A stretch of 6,947 nucleotides of DNA from Planctomycetaceae bacterium. GTDB taxonomy: Bacteria; Planctomycetota; Planctomycetia; Pirellulales; Thermoguttaceae. The translations under genes and the position numbers were made by a program. Below the pieces are notes generated by a model. That model was not told the DNA's origin and ran no database searches. It was given only the letters and a program-made list of their open reading frames with translations. The DNA lies in the NCBI GenBank assembly GCA_031288955.1, contig JAITQJ010000350.1:1-6947 (forward strand), in the 5' to 3' direction. Below, piece by piece: positions 1-5,781 of this stretch (the stretch's first letter is position 1; every line of letters begins with the position of its first letter).

Positions 1-739
1 CCAAGCCTTTGGCAATTAACATACCGCTGCTGTGTAAGGCTTCGTGAAATGCGGCACTGCTTTGTTCCAGTACCGTTCCGACCGCATCGCTGCCGTTGTC
101 AATCACACGCACCGTTTTGTCCAAACCGATTTGTATTGCATCATTCATCACCGCATCATTGAGTACCGGCAAACCGCGTACAACAGCCGTTATGGCAATG
201 TTTGGATATTGCCGCTGTATCTCTTCGATTAGCAGTTGGTCGCATACAATTTCGCCGCAGTTATCGAGCAGGTACAAAACACTTTTCGCCTGACTTAACG
301 TTTCGGTAAATGTTTCAATGCTTCCGTTGACCGGCTGCAACAATGCCGTTTCAAAGGCTTGCATTATTGTTTCTTTATTCCAATCGCCTTTTACGGCATA
401 ATCAATCGTGTTGCCGGCAGCAGCCAGTTTGACGGCAAATGGCAGCGGTTCGGCAGCATTACGGATTCGCTGCCGCATTTCATCGCGGACGGACAGCATC
501 AATTCGTTGGACGTTTGTTTTTGTTTGCTGTACGGGTCGGGATTGCCGGTTTCTTTACGGATGACACGTTGTATTTCTTGCGCAACGAGCGGCGGATTTT
601 GTGTGAAGCCGATGTCTTGAACGATTTGAAAAGCCGCTTTCAACACCGCAGCGTGCCGTCGTTCATCTGATGTTGCAAAACGGGCAGCCTCTAACGATTG
701 GCGGGTTAAACACAAAACACAATCCAATGATGCAGGCAT
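1..739 (-). CDS. DUF89 / ARMT1-type damage-control phosphatase, 3' end cut by window edge
   Basis: Reading the minus strand from the ATG at 739 gives 246 codons with no stop before the window edge, so the C-terminus is missing. Seen: an N-terminal CVLC pair (residues 7-10) followed by LTRQSLEAARFAT; AGNTID (108-113); LLDNCGEIVCD (157-167); VVRGLPVLNDAV (186-197); and GSDAVGT (216-222), ending in LIAKG. This order is typical of the DUF89 (PF01937) family in its CxxC-bearing prokaryotic branch. Known for the family: metal-dependent phosphatases proposed to remove damaged or surplus sugar phosphates and related metabolites, with the Asp-Asn of the DNxGE motif helping bind metal. The ATG at 739 is chosen because the CxxC follows at once and an in-frame TGA lies 69 bases upstream. 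It lies downstream of maf with a 130-base gap and has its own promoter match. The family call is firm; the substrate is unknown. Confidence 0.87.
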   Translation of the reverse strand, partial: MPASLDCVLCLTRQSLEAARFATSDERRHAAVLKAAFQIVQDIGFTQNPPLVAQEIQRVIRKETGNPDPYSKQKQTSNELMLSVRDEMRQRIRNAAEPLPFAVKLAAAGNTIDYAVKGDWNKETIMQAFETALLQPVNGSIETFTETLSQAKSVLYLLDNCGEIVCDQLLIEEIQRQYPNIAITAVVRGLPVLNDAVMNDAIQIGLDKTVRVIDNGSDAVGTVLEQSSAAFHEALHSSGMLIAKGL

Positions 740-755
740 AGATACGCAAAATTCT

Positions 756-768
756 GCCGCAGTGCGGC
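756..768 (-). other. Small GC hairpin in the DUF89 leader
   Basis: GCCGC and GCGGC flank a three-base loop, forming a perfect 5-bp stem about 17-29 bases ahead of the DUF89 start codon. It would lie inside the predicted leader and could influence ribosome access. There is no T tract, so it is not a terminator. Stems this short also arise by chance. Confidence 0.25.
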
Positions 769-784
769 GGCGTACGCTTTTTTC

Positions 785-813
785 AGTGTATCACAAAAAC
801 AATAACGAGTCAA
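785..813 (-). promoter_or_regulatory. Predicted sigma70-type promoter for the DUF89 gene
   Basis: On the minus strand TTGACT (808-813) and TACACT (785-790) are separated by exactly 17 bases, and a TG one base before the -10 box makes it an extended -10. The start site would fall near 778, giving a leader of about 39 bases before the ATG at 739. It lies in the maf-DUF89 spacer. Inferred from consensus only. Confidence 0.5.
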
Positions 814-869
814 AAAGGCGGGTATATGACGGCGGGTCTGCATCGGCGGTTTCTGCGGAATTGACTCAA

Positions 870-1463
870 CTAATAGGTCAACATTTCCTGCAATAATTCG
901 AGCGGAAAACCGACGACGTTGGATTCGCTGCCTTCGATAATCTGAATCCAATCATTATCGTCCTGATAACCGAAGGCACCGGCTTTACCCTGCCAGGCAC
1001 CCGTTTGCAGATAATTTTCCAACGTTTCGTCCGTTATCGCTTCCATACGCAGTTTCGTTACAGCATAGCGGACACATTCGCAGACATTGTCCGGCGTTTG
1101 ATGCAGGACGCAAAGCCCGCTCAAAACGGCGTGTTCACTGCCACGGAGCATTTTCAGCATACACCGGGCATCGTCTAAACTGTTCGGCTTCTCCAGGATA
1201 TTTCCGTTACAAACCGCAACGGTATCGCAGCCGATAACGGTACAGGCAGTAATTTTACCGGCAGCACTGCGCACTTTCTGAACGGCGAGCCGGCAGACAT
1301 AATCTTCCGGTGTCTCGTCCGCCAAGCGTCCGTCTTCGGCACTGCTGTCAGGCTCAATCACTTCAAAGCCGATGCCCAAACTGCCAAGCAACTGCCGCCG
1401 CCGGGGCGAACTGCTCGCCAAAACGAGAACAGACTGCGGGACTGTTTTCATACAACCGCTCAT
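870..1463 (-). CDS. maf: Maf-family nucleoside triphosphate pyrophosphatase (YhdE-like)
   Basis: A 197-residue protein of normal Maf length. Seen: the N-terminal ASSSPRRRQLL (16-26), the acidic-base motif GCDTVAV (78-84), EKP (91-93), and KAGAFGYQ (160-167), followed by NVVGFPLELL near the end. Known for the family: these cytosolic enzymes hydrolyse non-canonical or surplus nucleoside triphosphates to monophosphate and pyrophosphate. The DT pair and the KAG(A)(Y/F)G.Q motif match the YhdE branch (dTTP/UTP/CTP) rather than the DQ of YceF (m7GTP); the exact substrate is inferred. The ATG at 1463 overlaps the fabG stop as TAATG, which points to translational coupling. A second Met at codon 5 is a possible alternative start, but the overlapping one fits operon practice. 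Confidence 0.95.
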   Translation of the reverse strand: MSGCMKTVPQSVLVLASSSPRRRQLLGSLGIGFEVIEPDSSAEDGRLADETPEDYVCRLAVQKVRSAAGKITACTVIGCDTVAVCNGNILEKPNSLDDARCMLKMLRGSEHAVLSGLCVLHQTPDNVCECVRYAVTKLRMEAITDETLENYLQTGAWQGKAGAFGYQDDNDWIQIIEGSESNVVGFPLELLQEMLTY

Positions 1464-2209
1464 TAGCGTATCATTCCGCCGTCCACGGTCAGGATTTGAC
1501 CGGTAACAAAGGATGCTTCGTCGCTGACGAAAAATAAAACGGCATTAGCAATGTCCTGCGGCAAACCGATGCGCCCGAGCGGAATACGGTTTTTGATTTC
1601 AACCTTATACACTTCCGGCAAAACCGCCGTCATATCCGTTTCGATGAAACCGGGCGCAACCGCATTGACCGTAATGTTCTTGCCCGCTAATTCCTTCGAG
1701 ACCGTTCGGGTAAAACCAATCAGACCGGCTTTCGATGCCGAATAGTTCGCCTGCCCTTTATTACCGATGAGACCGCTGATACTCGTAATGTTCACGATAC
1801 GCCCTTTTTTCGCACGGCGCATCGGTTTGGAACAAGCCCGCGTAAACAAGAACGGTCCGCGAAGATTAACGGCAATCACATCGTCCCATTCTGCGTCTTT
1901 CATTGCTCCGAGCGGCACGTCCCGTGTAATTCCGGCACAGTTGACGAGAATATCAAGTTTTCCGAATTTCGCCAAAACCGCCTCGACCGTTTTTTCGGCT
2001 TCTTCCGTTACAGCAACATTGCAAAGATAACCTTCGGCTTCTTGCCCGTGCTGCCGAACGGCAGCGAGAGCGGTCTGCATTTTTTCGCTGTTGGTACCGA
2101 CGAGGGCAACTTTTGCTCCATTGGCAGCAAGGGCTTCGGCAATACCGAGACCAATGCCGCGGGTTCCGCCGGTAACAAGGGCAACTTTATCCTGTAAATC
2201 GACTTTCAT
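1463..2209 (-). CDS. fabG: 3-oxoacyl-[acyl-carrier-protein] reductase (SDR family)
   Basis: A 248-residue classical short-chain dehydrogenase/reductase. Seen: NADP-binding TGGTRGIG (13-20), NCAG (90-93), and a complete catalytic tetrad Asn115, Ser143, Tyr156 and Lys160 (YSASK). GFIETDM follows the active site, and the protein ends in the FabG-like VTGQILTVDGGM. Role known for the family: NADPH-dependent reduction of 3-oxoacyl-ACP in the fatty-acid elongation cycle in the cytosol. Length and motif spelling fit FabG better than a generic sugar or steroid SDR, but no acpP, fabD or fabF is adjacent, so another acyl-thioester or ketone substrate is possible. The start ATG has only a weak GGA about nine bases upstream. 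Two promoter matches lie in the 138 bases before it, and maf overlaps its stop. Confidence 0.9.
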   Translation of the reverse strand: MKVDLQDKVALVTGGTRGIGLGIAEALAANGAKVALVGTNSEKMQTALAAVRQHGQEAEGYLCNVAVTEEAEKTVEAVLAKFGKLDILVNCAGITRDVPLGAMKDAEWDDVIAVNLRGPFLFTRACSKPMRRAKKGRIVNITSISGLIGNKGQANYSASKAGLIGFTRTVSKELAGKNITVNAVAPGFIETDMTAVLPEVYKVEIKNRIPLGRIGLPQDIANAVLFFVSDEASFVTGQILTVDGGMIR

Positions 2210-2248
2210 TATATCTGTTCCATAACATATACCATTAACTCTCTGTTG

Positions 2249-2277
2249 AGTATAGCACAGACGGGTTTTGTCCGCAA
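2249..2277 (-). promoter_or_regulatory. Predicted proximal promoter for fabG-maf
   Basis: On the minus strand TTGCGG (2272-2277) and TATACT (2249-2254) are 17 bases apart. The -10 matches consensus at five of six positions, the -35 at three. The start site would be near 2242, giving a leader of about 33 bases before fabG. Confidence 0.45.
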
Positions 2278-2316
2278 GAGATGCCTTCGCCTTGTTTTTT
2301 AGGACGTTCTATGGGA

Positions 2317-2345
2317 ATTATAGCAATGACTACGTTACGGAACAA
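2317..2345 (-). promoter_or_regulatory. Predicted distal extended -10 promoter upstream of fabG
   Basis: On the minus strand TGCTATAAT is a perfect extended -10 (hexamer 2317-2322). A poor -35, TTGTTC (2340-2345), lies 17 bases upstream, just past the stop of the preceding gene. The start site would be near 2310, about 100 bases before fabG. Together with the nearer match it suggests fabG can be transcribed separately from the upstream gene. Confidence 0.45.
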
Positions 2346-2347
2346 GT

Positions 2348-2761
2348 CTATTCAATTCCAAACCCGTATGGACCTTGTTTTCGGGTTTTTTCGACGATTT
2401 CCGTCACGTATTTCTGAAATTTCGCCCCTTCGGCGGCGGAAATCCACGCAAAATGAATTCGGTCTAATTCAATGCCGAGCGTGTTGAGCAGTTCCCGAAA
2501 CATCATCCACCGCCGCCGGGCGTGGTAATTTCCCGCCGTATAATGACAGTCTCCCGGATGACAACCGCTGACCAGCACCGAATCCGCCCCTTTCTCAAAC
2601 GCCTTCATTATCAGATTAAAATCAATGCGTCCCGTGCAGGGCAGACGGATTATCCGTATGTTCGGCGGGTATTCCAGACGGCTCGTTCCCGCCAAATCGG
2701 CACCAAGGTATGTACACCAATTACAGACAAACGCAACAACTTTCGGTTCAAAAACGGACAT
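2348..2761 (-). CDS. MvhD/FlpD-like hydrogenase iron-sulfur subunit, stand-alone
   Basis: A 137-residue protein spanning one MvhD/FlpD domain. Seen: AFVCNWCTYLGADLAGTSR (10-28), IRLPCTGRID (38-47) and SGCHPGDCHYTAGN (65-78), then WISAAEG near the C-terminus. Cysteines 13, 16, 42, 67 and 72 are the conserved set expected to ligate a [2Fe-2S] cluster. Known for the family: a small electron-transfer subunit passing electrons from a hydrogenase, formate dehydrogenase or other donor to the flavoprotein HdrA in heterodisulfide-reductase-type bifurcating complexes. Odd here: no hdrA, hdrB, hdrC, hydrogenase or formate dehydrogenase gene is in the window; the neighbours are a hydrolase (33 bases upstream) and fabG (138 bases downstream). 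All ligands are present, so it looks functional. Its partner is unknown. A GAGG sits only two bases before the ATG, too close to be a good ribosome site. Confidence 0.92.
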   Translation of the reverse strand: MSVFEPKVVAFVCNWCTYLGADLAGTSRLEYPPNIRIIRLPCTGRIDFNLIMKAFEKGADSVLVSGCHPGDCHYTAGNYHARRRWMMFRELLNTLGIELDRIHFAWISAAEGAKFQKYVTEIVEKTRKQGPYGFGIE

Positions 2762-2794
2762 CGCCTCAAACGGGAATAAGAACAGACGTTCATT

Positions 2795-3649
2795 CTATCC
2801 CGCTTGAAAGAGGCTGTCAACAAACAGCAGCACAGCGTTGGCGAAAGTTTCCGGCTGTTCCATCGGCGGTAAATGACCGGATAACAGAAATTCCGTAAAA
2901 AGTCCGCTCTTTGCTTTTTTCGCCAAAGCGTTCATTTCGGCAGGCGGCACGTATTTGTCATCACTTCCGCCGAAAGTCTGCACCGGAACGGTCAAATTCC
3001 GCACTACATCCGCGGTGTCCTTCCGCAAAGCCATTCCCGCCGCCGCCGCTGCCGCTCCCAACGGATTATTCGTTTCAATCATCGTGCGAACAGTTTCGGC
3101 AACTTTTGGCTTTTCGCTGAATGTTTTCGGCGACAGTAATTGCGGCAGCATTAAATCGGCAACGTCTTTAAGCGTCAGCGTTCCGCTGCGCAGACCGGCA
3201 GCCTGCTTCTGCCTGTTCGAGATAATCTGCGCTGTGTCCGCCGCCGTCTTTGTCCCGCTCAATATCATTCCCGCAAGACGGTCTGGATATTTCGCCGCAA
3301 ACCGCATCGCAATATAACCGCCCATCGACAGCCCGCAAAGCGTCAGCGGTTCTTTTACGTCCATTGCATCAAGCAGCACCGCCAAATCGTCGGCAAAGTT
3401 CTCCATCGTTACCGCTTCTTCTGCGGCACTTTCTTCTGCGGCACTTTCCGGCAGCGGCGTTTTGCCTAACCCGCGCAAATCCGGCGCAATTAAGCGGTAC
3501 GAATCGGGAATGAACGGAAAAACCGGTTCCCAGAGCGACGAATCGAACGGGTAACCGTGAATAAACAGGATTGGTCTGCCGCAGTCCCGTTCAGGATTGT
3601 ACTGCTGGCGGACAAAATACCCGATGCCGTTGACTTGGTAGGGATTCAT
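2795..3649 (-). CDS. Alpha/beta-hydrolase fold protein
   Basis: A 284-residue single-domain alpha/beta hydrolase with no signal peptide or membrane segment. Seen: the oxyanion-hole strand FIHGYPFDSSLW (29-40), PDLRGLGKT (56-64), the nucleophile elbow GLSMGG with Ser108, the acid in GGSDDKYVPP (Asp230 or 231), and the catalytic His259 in SGHLPPMEQPE. The triad is therefore complete. The family includes carboxylesterases, 3-oxoadipate enol-lactonase-like enzymes, haloperoxidase-like proteins and MenH/BioH-type enzymes; GLSMGGYIAM and the His-Leu-Pro-Pro-Met-Glu-Gln-Pro ending fit the esterase/lactonase-like group, but the substrate cannot be read from sequence. A tandem SAAEE repeat (about residues 69-78) lies in a loop after the oxyanion region. 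It starts the minus-strand run, divergent from pfp, and has no Shine-Dalgarno sequence. Confidence 0.9.
   Translation of the reverse strand: MNPYQVNGIGYFVRQQYNPERDCGRPILFIHGYPFDSSLWEPVFPFIPDSYRLIAPDLRGLGKTPLPESAAEESAAEEAVTMENFADDLAVLLDAMDVKEPLTLCGLSMGGYIAMRFAAKYPDRLAGMILSGTKTAADTAQIISNRQKQAAGLRSGTLTLKDVADLMLPQLLSPKTFSEKPKVAETVRTMIETNNPLGAAAAAAGMALRKDTADVVRNLTVPVQTFGGSDDKYVPPAEMNALAKKAKSGLFTEFLLSGHLPPMEQPETFANAVLLFVDSLFQAG
3416..3448 (-). repeat. 15-bp in-frame tandem repeat within the hydrolase gene
   Basis: A 15-bp period runs for 33 bases (2.2 copies) with no mismatch and encodes SAAEE twice in a row. Because the unit is a multiple of three, copy changes would only lengthen or shorten an acidic surface loop between the first core strands and the nucleophile elbow. 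Confidence 0.85.
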
Positions 3650-3689
3650 AGACGGGAATGGGGATGATGTTTTTTGTGGGTGCTGGAGA

Positions 3690-3717
3690 ATTATAACCGA
3701 TATTTTGCAGGTTTCTA
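3690..3717 (-). promoter_or_regulatory. Predicted promoter for the alpha/beta hydrolase
   Basis: On the minus strand a perfect TATAAT (3690-3695) lies 16 bases downstream of TAGAAA (3712-3717, four of six to consensus). The start site would be near 3683, giving a leader of about 34 bases. Its -35 is one base from the -35 of the opposing pfp promoter. Confidence 0.5.
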
Positions 3718-3718
3718 C

Positions 3719-3746
3719 TAGACAGATACGCCGGGCAGGGTATAAT
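3719..3746 (+). promoter_or_regulatory. Predicted strong promoter for pfp
   Basis: TAGACA (3719-3724, five of six to consensus) and a perfect TATAAT (3741-3746) are 16 bases apart. The start site would be near 3753, leaving a leader of about 49 bases that contains the 12-bp repeats and no Shine-Dalgarno sequence. Confidence 0.6.
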
Positions 3747-3770
3747 CTATGAAAATTGACCGCTGACTAT

Positions 3771-3806
3771 ATTATCAATACCATTATCAATACCATTATC
3801 AATGCC
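3771..3806 (+). repeat. Three tandem 12-bp repeats that run into the pfp start codon
   Basis: The unit ATTATCAATACC occurs at 3771-3782 and 3783-3794, and as ATTATCAATGCC at 3795-3806. The single A-to-G change in the third copy makes the pfp ATG (3802-3804). The unit is four codons long and stays in frame with pfp, so each earlier copy has ATA where the third has ATG. An in-frame TGA at 3757-3759 closes the frame upstream. The repeat lies wholly in the predicted leader and initiation region. Confidence 0.9.
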
Positions 3807-5175
3807 TGAAGATTTCGAGTTAAGCAATATCATCAGTCCCCGCCGTCCGCAGACGAAAATACGCCGTGTTGCCATTCTCTTTTCCGGCGGTCCCGCTCCG
3901 ACGGCGAATGCCGTCATCGGCGGTGCCGCGATTTGTTTTGCCCGTGCCGGTATTGAAGTCTTCGGGATGAAAAGCGGTTATACGCACCTTGTCGAATACA
4001 AAGACGGGCAAAAATTCGAGGAAGACCGGCATTATGTCCGGCTTGATAAGCATATTGCCGAAGGTCTGCGGACTTCACGCGGTATCATCATCGGAACTGC
4101 CCGCGTCAATCCGGGAAAAAATCTGAAAAAGCCCATTGACCTCAAAGATGCCGAAAAAATCGCCCCGCTGATGACCGTTTATAAGGCACTGCGGGCAATG
4201 GATGTCGATGCCCTGATTTCTATCGGCGGTGATGACTCCTTGACAACAGCGGCAAAGTTCAAACTCGTGATGGACGCTCTGCCGGATACCGAAAAACGTA
4301 TCAAAGTCGTTCACCTGCCGAAAACGATTGATAACGATTACAAGGGCATTGATTTCACCTTCGGCTACTTTACCGCCGTCGAGATGCTCGCATCGGAAAT
4401 CCGCAATTTGCTGGCGGATTCTGAGGCAACCGGTGCCGGTTATATTGCCCAGGTGATGGGGCGTAAAGCCGCCTGGCTTGCCTACGGAGCATCTATTGCC
4501 GGTGAAGGAAGCATTGTCATCGGCTTGGAAGACATTCACCAGAACTGGTTCGACGTTGAAGCAACGATTGACCCTGAAACGGATAAAGAGATTCTCGGTG
4601 CGGACGGGAAACCGCTGATGCGGCACATTTTCGATATTCAGAAAGTCGTTGACCGCTGCGTTGACGTTATCCTTGCCCGCGAGGAAGAAAACAAGCCGGC
4701 ATTCGTTGCCGTGATGGCGGAAGGATTGGCGGAGTATCTGCCGCTGTCGGAAATTAAAATGTGCTGTTCTGATGACGAATACCGGTCTCTTAAACCGGAT
4801 ACTTTCGGGCATTTTCCGGTATCGCAGTTGAAGTACAGCAGCCGCATTGGACGCTTAATTTCCGAAGAATACAAGCGGCGCACCGGCAAATCGAAAAAAA
4901 TGGTCGGCTTGCAGTTCGGCTATGAAATCCGCTGCAATCAGGCGACGGCTTTTGACGTGATTCTCGGTTCGCAAATCGGTGTCGGAGCGTACAAGGCGTT
5001 GGCGGAACTCAACAAGAACGGGGTAATGGTTGCCGTCGGCAGAACGATGGACCTGATGTATCCGTCGTTCGAGGAGTTGATTGATATGAGCCGCCTTCGC
5101 GCACACGAGAGACCGATTGCCGTCGGAAGCGACATTCACCAACTCGCCCGCTATCTCGAAGGCTGGGTGAAATAG
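3802..5175 (+). CDS. pfp: 6-phosphofructokinase, pyrophosphate-dependent type
   Basis: A 457-residue phosphofructokinase. Seen: the phosphate-donor loop FSGGPAPTANAVIGGA (27-42), IGGDDS (141-146), LPKTIDND (172-179), QVMGRKAAWLA (217-227) and FGYEIRCNQ towards the C-terminus. Known for the family: catalyses fructose 6-phosphate to fructose 1,6-bisphosphate in the cytosol. Asp145 in GGDDS (Gly in ATP enzymes) and Lys174 in PKTIDND (Gly in ATP enzymes) are the signature of PPi users, so the reaction is probably reversible and PPi-driven. Donor preference is inferred from these two residues. PAPT replaces the common PAPG in the first loop. The N-terminal 20 residues precede the core fold. The start is the ATG in the third leader repeat; the upstream frame closes at 3757. 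rpiB follows on the same strand after 126 bases. Confidence 0.93.
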   Translation: MPEDFELSNIISPRRPQTKIRRVAILFSGGPAPTANAVIGGAAICFARAGIEVFGMKSGYTHLVEYKDGQKFEEDRHYVRLDKHIAEGLRTSRGIIIGTARVNPGKNLKKPIDLKDAEKIAPLMTVYKALRAMDVDALISIGGDDSLTTAAKFKLVMDALPDTEKRIKVVHLPKTIDNDYKGIDFTFGYFTAVEMLASEIRNLLADSEATGAGYIAQVMGRKAAWLAYGASIAGEGSIVIGLEDIHQNWFDVEATIDPETDKEILGADGKPLMRHIFDIQKVVDRCVDVILAREEENKPAFVAVMAEGLAEYLPLSEIKMCCSDDEYRSLKPDTFGHFPVSQLKYSSRIGRLISEEYKRRTGKSKKMVGLQFGYEIRCNQATAFDVILGSQIGVGAYKALAELNKNGVMVAVGRTMDLMYPSFEELIDMSRLRAHERPIAVGSDIHQLARYLEGWVK

Positions 5176-5176
5176 C

Positions 5177-5290
5177 GAAAATTGAGAATAGAAAATGGAA
5201 AATGAGGGTACATTCCCAAAAGTGTGATAACAAACGGTATTTGCTTTCCGTTTTCCCCTAATTATCAATTTTCCATTTTCCATTATCCAT
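5177..5290 (+). repeat. AT-rich repeat region with 13-bp inverted repeat between pfp and rpiB
   Basis: The spacer begins just after the pfp stop with GAAAAT-type words on one strand and ends just before rpiB with their complements. GAAAATGGAAAAT (5191-5203) and ATTTTCCATTTTC (5268-5280) are perfect inverted copies, 64 bases apart. Both arms are themselves built from short near-repeats (AAAATGG; TTTTCCA, CCATTATCC). The right side includes ATTATCAAT (5261-5269), the same word that is repeated before pfp. A weak 6-bp hairpin (AAACGG 5232-5237 with CCGTTT 5248-5253) lies between the arms. No Shine-Dalgarno and no convincing promoter for rpiB are visible. Confidence 0.7.
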
Positions 5291-5301
5291 TAAACAAAAC
5301 G

Positions 5302-5775
5302 ATGTCCTTAAAAATAGCCATTGGGAGCGACCATCACGGCGTTGCCGTCCGTGTCAAAATAGCCGGTTTATTAGCCCAGGACGGGTACAGCGTTGCCGAA
5401 TTCGGTCCCTCTCTGCAAGATACCGCTCACGTGGATTATCCTGATATTGCCGTACCGGTTTCGCAACTGGTGAGCAGCGGTGAAGCCGACCGGGGGATTT
5501 TGATTTGCGGTACGGGAATTGGTATGAGCATCACGGCGAACAAATTTTCCGGTGTGCGGGCGGCACCGGTTATTGATGAATTGTCGGCAGAATTGAGCCG
5601 CCGGCACAACGATTTGAACGTGATATGTCTTTCCGGCGAAATGCTGAACGAAGAAACGATAGTACATATCCTTCAGGTTTGGCTTACCACGCCGTTTGAC
5701 GGCGACCGCCACGAACGGCGCGTTCACAAAATTGCCGAAATAGAAAAAATGCTGGGGTTAGCGGCAAAAACATAA
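5302..5775 (+). CDS. rpiB: Ribose-5-phosphate isomerase B
   Basis: A 157-residue RpiB/LacA/LacB-family protein of usual length. Seen: IGSDHHG (7-13), DYPD (45-48), GILICGTGIGMSITANK (65-81) with the catalytic Cys69, RRHNDLNV (100-107) with His102, and DGDRHERRV (133-141) supplying phosphate-binding arginines. Known role: interconverts ribose 5-phosphate and ribulose 5-phosphate in the pentose phosphate pathway, cytosolic; some relatives accept allose 6-phosphate. The start is the ATG at 5302 because homologues begin a few residues before the SDH motif; an in-frame ATG at 5224 would add a 26-residue tail translated from the AT-rich repeat and is rejected. SDHHG replaces the commoner SDHAG. Probably cotranscribed with pfp, since both serve sugar-phosphate metabolism and no clear promoter separates them. 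Confidence 0.93.
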   Translation: MSLKIAIGSDHHGVAVRVKIAGLLAQDGYSVAEFGPSLQDTAHVDYPDIAVPVSQLVSSGEADRGILICGTGIGMSITANKFSGVRAAPVIDELSAELSRRHNDLNVICLSGEMLNEETIVHILQVWLTTPFDGDRHERRVHKIAEIEKMLGLAAKT

Positions 5776-5781
5776 AACCAG

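Noticed and set aside
359..670. 103-codon plus-strand frame near the left edge
   Set aside because: It is antisense to the DUF89 gene, whose conserved motifs cover the same bases.
706..951. 81-codon minus-strand frame bridging the maf and DUF89 genes
   Set aside because: It overlaps the end of maf and the start of the DUF89 gene in another frame and resembles no family; the DUF89 frame explains the CxxC region.
3771..3806. The 12-bp repeats as a CRISPR array
   Set aside because: Units are directly adjacent with no spacers and far shorter than CRISPR repeats; no cas gene is present.
4075..4812. 245-codon open frame antisense to pfp
   Set aside because: It lies wholly inside the well-supported pfp gene, shows no recognisable motif, and is rich in residues expected from a complementary-strand shadow.
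5232..5253. AAACGG/CCGTTT hairpin followed by TCCCC as a pfp terminator
   Set aside because: The stem is only 6 bp with a 10-base loop and no real T tract; not convincing as an intrinsic terminator.
5241..5268. TTGCTT with TATCAA as an rpiB promoter
   Set aside because: The -10 match is poor and lies in repetitive AT-rich sequence where such matches arise by chance.
5224..5301. Upstream in-frame ATG giving rpiB a 26-residue extension
   Set aside because: The extension is translated AT-rich repeat with no counterpart in RpiB; the ATG at 5302 gives the normal N-terminus.
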